Shown one piece after another: positions 5,506-8,961 of a stretch of DNA of 8,961 nucleotides. The stretch comes from Bordetella parapertussis (GTDB lineage: Bacteria > Pseudomonadota > Gammaproteobacteria > Burkholderiales > Burkholderiaceae_C), in the NCBI GenBank assembly GCA_945900695.1, contig CAMDJU010000106.1:1-8961 (forward strand), in the 5' to 3' direction. The position numbers were made by a program, and so were the translations under genes. A model generated the notes under the pieces. That model did no database searches. It was given only the letters and a program-made list of their open reading frames with translations, and was not told the origin of the DNA. Within the stretch, counting starts at the first letter, position 1. Each line of letters begins with the position of its first letter.

Positions 5506-6636
5506 ATGAACACTGTGATTGACCCAAAAGCTCTCGTTAAAACATCGCATATCAATCTAAATCATTTGCAAACGCAGCTGCGTGCCCAGGCCAAGGTGTC
5601 GGGTGGCGGTATGGTTTTTCAACAGGCCTTGACCCAAGCGCAACAAACAGGCACTGGCGGGAATTCGACAAGCATCCTGGGCCCGCAAACGGCCAGCGTG
5701 TCCGTGCAGTCCGGCGACACCTTGAGCGGCATCGTGCGCCAGTTCATGGCGGCTTCTGGCAAAAATGTCGGCCAAAGCGAGTCCATGCGTTTGGCCCAAG
5801 AGGTGGCCCGCAGCAACAACTTGGCCAATGCCAACCTGATCTATCCCGGCCAGCGCATCAACCTTGCAGCGCTGCAACAGGCATTGAACGGACCCGCTGC
5901 TGACAACCAGGCCAGCCTGGCATTGCCCAAGCCCACGAACCCCAACCCCGCCCAAACCGGGGTCGCGCCCACGACCCAAGTTCAACTCGAAGCCCGTGGC
6001 CACGTCACGGCCCACCCCGTGTTGGACAAAACCCTGGAGCGGGCGGTCAACAAAGGCTTCATCCCCCCGCACGAAAAACAAGCGGTGATGGACAAAATTT
6101 TGCAAATGTCCAAAGAGCACAAGTTCAAGCCCGACGATTTCGCCCGCTTGACCTTGATGGAAAGCGACGGCATGAACCCGCGCTCCACCAACAACCGCTG
6201 CCACGGCATCATTCAGTTTTGCGATGGGCCCGATCGCGGTGCCGCCAGCGCAGGCTTTGGCCAAAACCCGCGTGCCATCCTGGGCCACAGCGTGTTGCAA
6301 CAGTTAGATATGGTGGGCAAATACTTTGACGACACGGGACTGAAAAATTTTGGCCCGGCGGGCTTGGACGATTTGTACCTCACCGTGCTCACACCGGCAG
6401 CGCGCAACGAAACCCGGCGGGACGCCAACTTGAACATAGCTGGCCCCCAAGCCTCATATTTGCATGTCAACCGCGACACCAAGGCGCCCATCACCCGGGC
6501 GTCTATCTTGCAGGGTTTGCACCAAAACGCCATGGACCGTTTGGGGTTGAAGAACGAAAACGGTCAATCCCCAGCGGCCGCGCGCGCCCAAGCCATCCGG
6601 GTCAGCGCGTACCAGGCCAACAACGACATCCGCTGA
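5506..6636 (+). CDS. LysM and lytic-transglycosylase-like protein without signal peptide
   Basis: The 376-residue product has no hydrophobic N-terminal segment; residues 1-60 are Gln/Ala/Thr-rich and look disordered. A LysM domain spans about residues 66-120 (SVQSGDTLSGIVRQF, then VARSNNLANANLIYPGQRINL). After a Pro-rich linker, residues 165-350 form a helical lysozyme-like domain. LMESDGMNP, with Glu219 as the candidate catalytic acid, and HGIIQF at 233-238 resemble motifs I and II of GH23 transglycosylases (E-S-x-x-N-P and G-x-x-Q). QQLDMVGKYF and DLYLTVLTP resemble some phage tail lysozymes. Such enzymes cleave peptidoglycan. The gene is divergent from flgA, precedes flgB, and has a candidate sigma-54 promoter. 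Export through the flagellar type III apparatus, like FlgJ, would explain the missing signal peptide, but that is inference. Only a weak GAG precedes the ATG. No gene name is assigned. Confidence 0.8.
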   Translation: MNTVIDPKALVKTSHINLNHLQTQLRAQAKVSGGGMVFQQALTQAQQTGTGGNSTSILGPQTASVSVQSGDTLSGIVRQFMAASGKNVGQSESMRLAQEVARSNNLANANLIYPGQRINLAALQQALNGPAADNQASLALPKPTNPNPAQTGVAPTTQVQLEARGHVTAHPVLDKTLERAVNKGFIPPHEKQAVMDKILQMSKEHKFKPDDFARLTLMESDGMNPRSTNNRCHGIIQFCDGPDRGAASAGFGQNPRAILGHSVLQQLDMVGKYFDDTGLKNFGPAGLDDLYLTVLTPAARNETRRDANLNIAGPQASYLHVNRDTKAPITRASILQGLHQNAMDRLGLKNENGQSPAAARAQAIRVSAYQANNDIR

Positions 6637-6694
6637 AGCCCTGCAGCGGCAACGCTTTGCCGCTCGGGCTGGGAAACGGACAGGGCTTGCCGCT
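6636..6694. repeat. Nested inverted repeats after the LysM/lysozyme gene
   Basis: An inner hairpin pairs AGCGGCAA (6645-6652) with TTGCCGCT (6657-6664) around CGCT, 8 bp perfect. An outer pair, AAGCCCTG (6636-6643) with CAGGGCTT (6681-6688), is also 8 bp perfect and encloses it. TTGCCGCT recurs at 6687-6694 and could compete for the inner arm. CCGCTGAA is also repeated at 6630-6637 and 6690-6697. No T run follows, so a standard terminator is unproven. It ends 40 bases before the flgB promoter and could instead hold activator sites. Confidence 0.6.
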
Positions 6695-6733
6695 GAAATG
6701 CGCAACAAGCGATGTGCAAGTGTCAAAAACCCA

Positions 6734-6749
6734 TGGCACAACTCTTGCA
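6734..6749 (+). promoter_or_regulatory. Sigma-54 promoter of the flgB operon
   Basis: TGGCACA-ACTC-TTGCA is a near-perfect sigma-54 -24/-12 site, differing from TGGCACG-N4-TTGCA/T only at the variable seventh base. GG (6735-6736) and GC (6747-6748) are 10 bases apart. Transcription would start near 6760, about 63 bases before the flgB ATG, and drive flgB, flgC, flgD, flgE and onward. Confidence 0.85.
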
Positions 6750-6785
6750 GATATCGACACGAGGTTTTCATGCTTGAGGGCCGGG

Positions 6786-6799
6786 ACCGCAAAAGCGGT
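6786..6799 (+). repeat. Small hairpin in the flgB leader
   Basis: ACCGC (6786-6790) and GCGGT (6795-6799) pair around an AAAA loop, inside the leader predicted from the sigma-54 promoter and 14 bases before the flgB ribosome-binding site. The stem is only 5 bp. Confidence 0.35.
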
Positions 6800-6812
6800 G
6801 ATGTGTTGGCAA

Positions 6813-6816
6813 AGGA
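6813..6816 (+). promoter_or_regulatory. Shine-Dalgarno site fixing the flgB start
   Basis: AGGA lies 6 bases before the ATG at 6823 but abuts the in-frame ATG at 6817, so 6823 is the likely start. Confidence 0.7.
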
Positions 6817-6822
6817 ATGGCG

Positions 6823-7206
6823 ATGAATCTGTTTTCAAACGCGTTTGGCATCCATGAAAAGGCCCTGCAAGTCAGGAGCCAGCGCATGGAGGTATTGGCT
6901 CGCAACATTGCCAACGCCGACACCCCCAACTTCAAAGCCGAAGACCTCGACTTCAAAGCCATGCTCAAAGAAGCGGGCAAAGAATATTTGAACGCGACAC
7001 ACGACAAACACTACAGCGCGTTGGCCGAAGCGCCCGACAACGGCATGCGCTTTCGCGTGCCATTCAACAGCTCGTTTGACGGCAACACCGTCGAGATCAA
7101 CGTGGAGCAAGCCCAATACGGTAAGGCTGCTTCCGACTACCAAGCCACCTTGCAGTTTCTGGAAAACCGCATTGGCTCTATCCGCAAAGCCCTCAAAGGG
7201 GAGTGA
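6823..7206 (+). CDS. flgB: FlgB, flagellar proximal rod protein
   Basis: The 127-residue product, starting MNLFSNAFGIHEKALQVRSQR, carries the N-terminal axial-protein motif VLARNIANADTPNFKAEDLDF (about residues 25-45). It ends with helix YQATLQFLENRIGSIRKALKG, as expected for FlgB. The ASDYQ region and overall length fit the family. FlgB is the first rod subunit, exported by the flagellar type III system, joining the MS ring/FliE to the rod. Nonpolar cleavable signals are absent, as normal for this export route. It is the first gene after the sigma-54 promoter at 6734-6749. The ribosome-binding site of flgC (AGGGGAG, 7197-7203) lies within its last codons. Confidence 0.96.
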   Translation: MNLFSNAFGIHEKALQVRSQRMEVLARNIANADTPNFKAEDLDFKAMLKEAGKEYLNATHDKHYSALAEAPDNGMRFRVPFNSSFDGNTVEINVEQAQYGKAASDYQATLQFLENRIGSIRKALKGE

Positions 7207-7212
7207 TGAACC

Positions 7213-7641
7213 ATGAGAAGCCTTGACAGCGTTTTTGGCATTGCCGGCACCGCCCTGAATGCGCAAACCATTCGGTTGAACACCACCGCGTCCAACTTGG
7301 CCAATGCCACCACCATGGCCGGCAGCGATGCCGACGCCTTCCGCGCCAAGCGCCCGGTGTTCAAGGCCTTGATCAGCGAAGAAATGACCAACCGCGCCTT
7401 TCCCAACCAAGGCGGTGTGAAGGTCGACCAAATCGTCGACGACCCGACCCCCATTCGCAGCATGTACGACCCCAGCCACCCCATGGCCGACAAAAGCGGT
7501 TTTGTCTACATGTCCAACGTGAACGAAATGCAAGAAATGGTCGAAATGATGGCCGCCTCGCGCTCCTACCAAAACAACGTGGAAGTGATCAACACCGCCC
7601 GGCAATTGATGTCGCGCACGATTGACATCACCAAAGCCTGA
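7213..7641 (+). CDS. flgC: FlgC, flagellar proximal rod protein
   Basis: The 142-residue product begins MRSLDSVFGIAGTALNAQTIRLNTTASNLANA, the rod/hook N-terminal motif, followed by DADAFRAKRPVF, which is typical of FlgC. The C-terminal part has DPSHPMADKSGFVYMSNVNEMQEMVEMMAASRSYQNNVEVINTARQLMSRTIDI, the conserved coiled-coil end. FlgC is a proximal rod subunit that stacks with FlgB and FlgF inside the periplasm. It starts 6 bases after the flgB stop, with AGGGGAG 9 bases before the ATG, and flgD follows 20 bases later, so flgB, flgC and flgD are clearly one operon. Length is within the normal range for the family. Confidence 0.97.
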   Translation: MRSLDSVFGIAGTALNAQTIRLNTTASNLANATTMAGSDADAFRAKRPVFKALISEEMTNRAFPNQGGVKVDQIVDDPTPIRSMYDPSHPMADKSGFVYMSNVNEMQEMVEMMAASRSYQNNVEVINTARQLMSRTIDITKA

Positions 7642-7661
7642 TTCACCTGAAAGAACACCCC

Positions 7662-8354
7662 ATGGCCACCACATCTGCTGCAGCGCTGCCCAATGGCATC
7701 GTGAGCTATTCCGACTACCAAGCCAAGCAAAAAGCCACGCCGGTCAAAGAGCAAATGGGCCAGCAACAGTTTTTGACCTTGTTCACCACCCAGTTGAAAA
7801 ACCAAAACCCCTTGGACCCGGTGAAAAACGAGGCCTTTGTGGCCCAGTTGGCGCAGTTCTCACAGCTCGAGGCCACCACCGCCATGAAGACCAGCATGGA
7901 CACCATGGTGTCCAACATGCAAGCCGACCGCATGATGTCGGGTGCCGCACTCATTGGCCGCAAAGTGGCCGTGCCCGACGGTTGGGCGATCAACGCCAAT
8001 GGCCAATCGATGGAGGCCATGATCAATTTGCCGCTGGGTGCCGATGGCATGCAACTCGATGTGCAAGACGACATGGGCCGCGTGGTGCGCACCTTGGGCT
8101 TTGGGCCGCAAACCGCTGGCGACGCAGTGGTCAGCTGGGACGGCACCGACAACGCGGGCAACCCTTTGCCCGATGGCAAATACCGCTTTGCCGCCAAAGC
8201 CACCAGCATGGGCAAAACCGGCCCGGTCAGCGTCAACACCATGTCGGTGGTCACCGGCGTGAGCAACGCCGGCACGGCAGACAACACCTGGCTGCTGCAG
8301 GTCGCTGGCGGCAAAACCATCAATTTGGTGGACGTCAAGCGCGTCGGCTATTGA
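7662..8354 (+). CDS. flgD: FlgD, hook assembly scaffold (hook cap) protein
   Basis: The 230-residue product has the FlgD N-terminal motif QQFLTLFTTQLKNQNPLDPVKNEAFVAQLAQFSQLEAT (about residues 35-72). Then VSNMQADRMMSGAALIGRKVAVP leads into the C-terminal FlgD Ig-like/Tudor part with VVSWDGTDNAGNPLPDGKYRF near residues 160-180. FlgD caps the growing hook and helps FlgE subunits add; it is then replaced by FlgK. It is secreted by the flagellar export system. The ATG at 7662 has only a modest site (GAAAGAA at 7649-7655). flgE follows after 41 bases. No truncation or unusual feature is seen. Confidence 0.97.
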   Translation: MATTSAAALPNGIVSYSDYQAKQKATPVKEQMGQQQFLTLFTTQLKNQNPLDPVKNEAFVAQLAQFSQLEATTAMKTSMDTMVSNMQADRMMSGAALIGRKVAVPDGWAINANGQSMEAMINLPLGADGMQLDVQDDMGRVVRTLGFGPQTAGDAVVSWDGTDNAGNPLPDGKYRFAAKATSMGKTGPVSVNTMSVVTGVSNAGTADNTWLLQVAGGKTINLVDVKRVGY

Positions 8355-8362
8355 ATCCCTGA

Positions 8363-8381
8363 AGACATTTCCAGACATTTC
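8363..8381 (+). repeat. Tandem AGACATTTC repeat before flgE
   Basis: AGACATTTC occurs at 8363-8371 and 8373-8381, offset by 10 bases, in the flgD-flgE gap just before the flgE ribosome-binding site (GGAGA, 8382-8386). The function is unknown; replication slippage could have produced it. Confidence 0.5.
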
Positions 8382-8395
8382 GGAGAAACCACACC

Positions 8396-8961
8396 ATGTC
8401 CTTTTTTACCGCACTCACCGGTTTGAATGCCGCCACCGCACAGTTGGGCGTGACCGCCAACAACATTGCCAACGCGGGCACCATCGGCTTTAAGCGTTCA
8501 CGCACCGACTTTGGCGATATTTTTGCCACCTCGCCTTTGCAAAAAGCGTCGTCAACCGTGGGCCAGGGTGTGTCGCTCAAGCGCGTGACCCAAGAGTTCA
8601 GCCAGGGCAACGTGAGCTTCTCCTCCAACACCTTGGACCTGGCCATCACCGGTGACGGTTTCTTCCCGCTCAAATCGGCCGACGGCTTTCAAGACATTTA
8701 CACCCGCAACGGCGCGTTCATGATGAACGACCAATACAACGTGGTCAATTCGGCCGGACAGCGACTCATGGCGGCATCGGTCGACAGCTCGGGCAAGGCC
8801 AACTTGAACGACCAAAACGTGTTGAGCATTCCGCAAAAAACCACCGGCCAAGCGCGTGAAACCTCGCTGGTGCAACTGGGCTTGAACTTCCCTGCAGACG
8901 CCAAGGTGATCAACGCCGACTTCAACCGCAACGATCCCATCACCTACAACAAAAGCACGGC
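8396..8961 (+). CDS. flgE: FlgE, flagellar hook protein (N-terminal part, cut by the window)
   Basis: The reading frame stays open from the ATG at 8396 to the right edge, giving 188 codons with no stop. It begins MSFFTALTGLNAATAQLGVTANNIANAGTIGFKRSRTDF, the FlgE/axial N-terminal motif, followed by DIFATSP, VGQGVSLKRVTQEFSQGNVSFSSNTLDLAITGDGFF and the Tyr-Thr-Arg-Asn-Gly segment (YTRNGAFMMND), all diagnostic of hook and distal-rod family proteins. Position after flgD and the GTIGFKRSRTDFGDIF sequence point to FlgE rather than FlgF or FlgG. FlgE polymerises into the hook. GGAGA at 8382-8386 lies 9 bases before the start. The C-terminal half is outside the window. Confidence 0.95.
   Translation, partial: MSFFTALTGLNAATAQLGVTANNIANAGTIGFKRSRTDFGDIFATSPLQKASSTVGQGVSLKRVTQEFSQGNVSFSSNTLDLAITGDGFFPLKSADGFQDIYTRNGAFMMNDQYNVVNSAGQRLMAASVDSSGKANLNDQNVLSIPQKTTGQARETSLVQLGLNFPADAKVINADFNRNDPITYNKST

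Noticed and set aside
5400..5555. N-terminal extension of flgA up to 5555
   Set aside because: It would pass through the sigma-54 promoter and the divergent gene, and puts over 75 residues before the signal peptide.

Overview
This window is a block of flagellar genes. Protein families, roughly 60% GC by eye, and the codon habits (many TTG leucines, GTG valines, CAA/CAG glutamines) suggest a betaproteobacterium of the order Burkholderiales, perhaps Comamonadaceae. That placement is inferred. No rRNA, tRNA, mobile element or CRISPR array is visible, and no gap between genes exceeds about 190 bases.

Layout. (1) 64-3697, plus strand, five genes in a tight row: an FlgP-like outer-membrane lipoprotein, an FlgT-like periplasmic protein, a small exported protein with a FimV/HubP-style LysM domain, a FliK-like protein, and a stand-alone homologue of the FlhB C-terminal domain (FlhX type). 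(2) 3694-5399, minus strand: flgA, flgM and flgN, whose end meets the FlhX gene so that the two stop codons interlock. (3) 5506-6636, plus strand, divergent from flgA: a protein with a LysM domain and a lysozyme/lytic-transglycosylase-like domain but no signal peptide. (4) 6823 to the right edge, plus strand: flgB, flgC, flgD and the start of flgE (rod and hook genes), truncated by the window.

Regulation readable in the DNA. Three sites fit the sigma-54 -24/-12 pattern with exact GG-N10-GC spacing: before flgB, before flgA on the minus strand, and before the LysM/lysozyme gene on the plus strand. The last two face each other, so the predicted 5' leaders of flgA and the lysozyme gene overlap as antisense RNAs by about 37 nt. 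A sigma-28 (FliA) promoter with exact 11-bp spacing precedes flgM. This is the Pseudomonas/Vibrio-style hierarchy, with sigma-54 for basal body and hook genes and sigma-28 for the anti-sigma factor.

How it fits together. FlgA is the P-ring chaperone; FlgB, FlgC, FlgD and FlgE build rod and hook; FlgM and FlgN control late gene expression and carry hook-filament junction proteins. FlgP and FlgT are outer-ring parts known from sheathed or fast polar flagella of Vibrio. The FliK-like/FlhX pair resembles a second set of export-specificity-switch proteins. The LysM/lysozyme protein may open peptidoglycan for the rod. The most novel points are that protein, its face-to-face sigma-54 promoters with flgA, and the FliK-like/FlhX pair beside ring genes.
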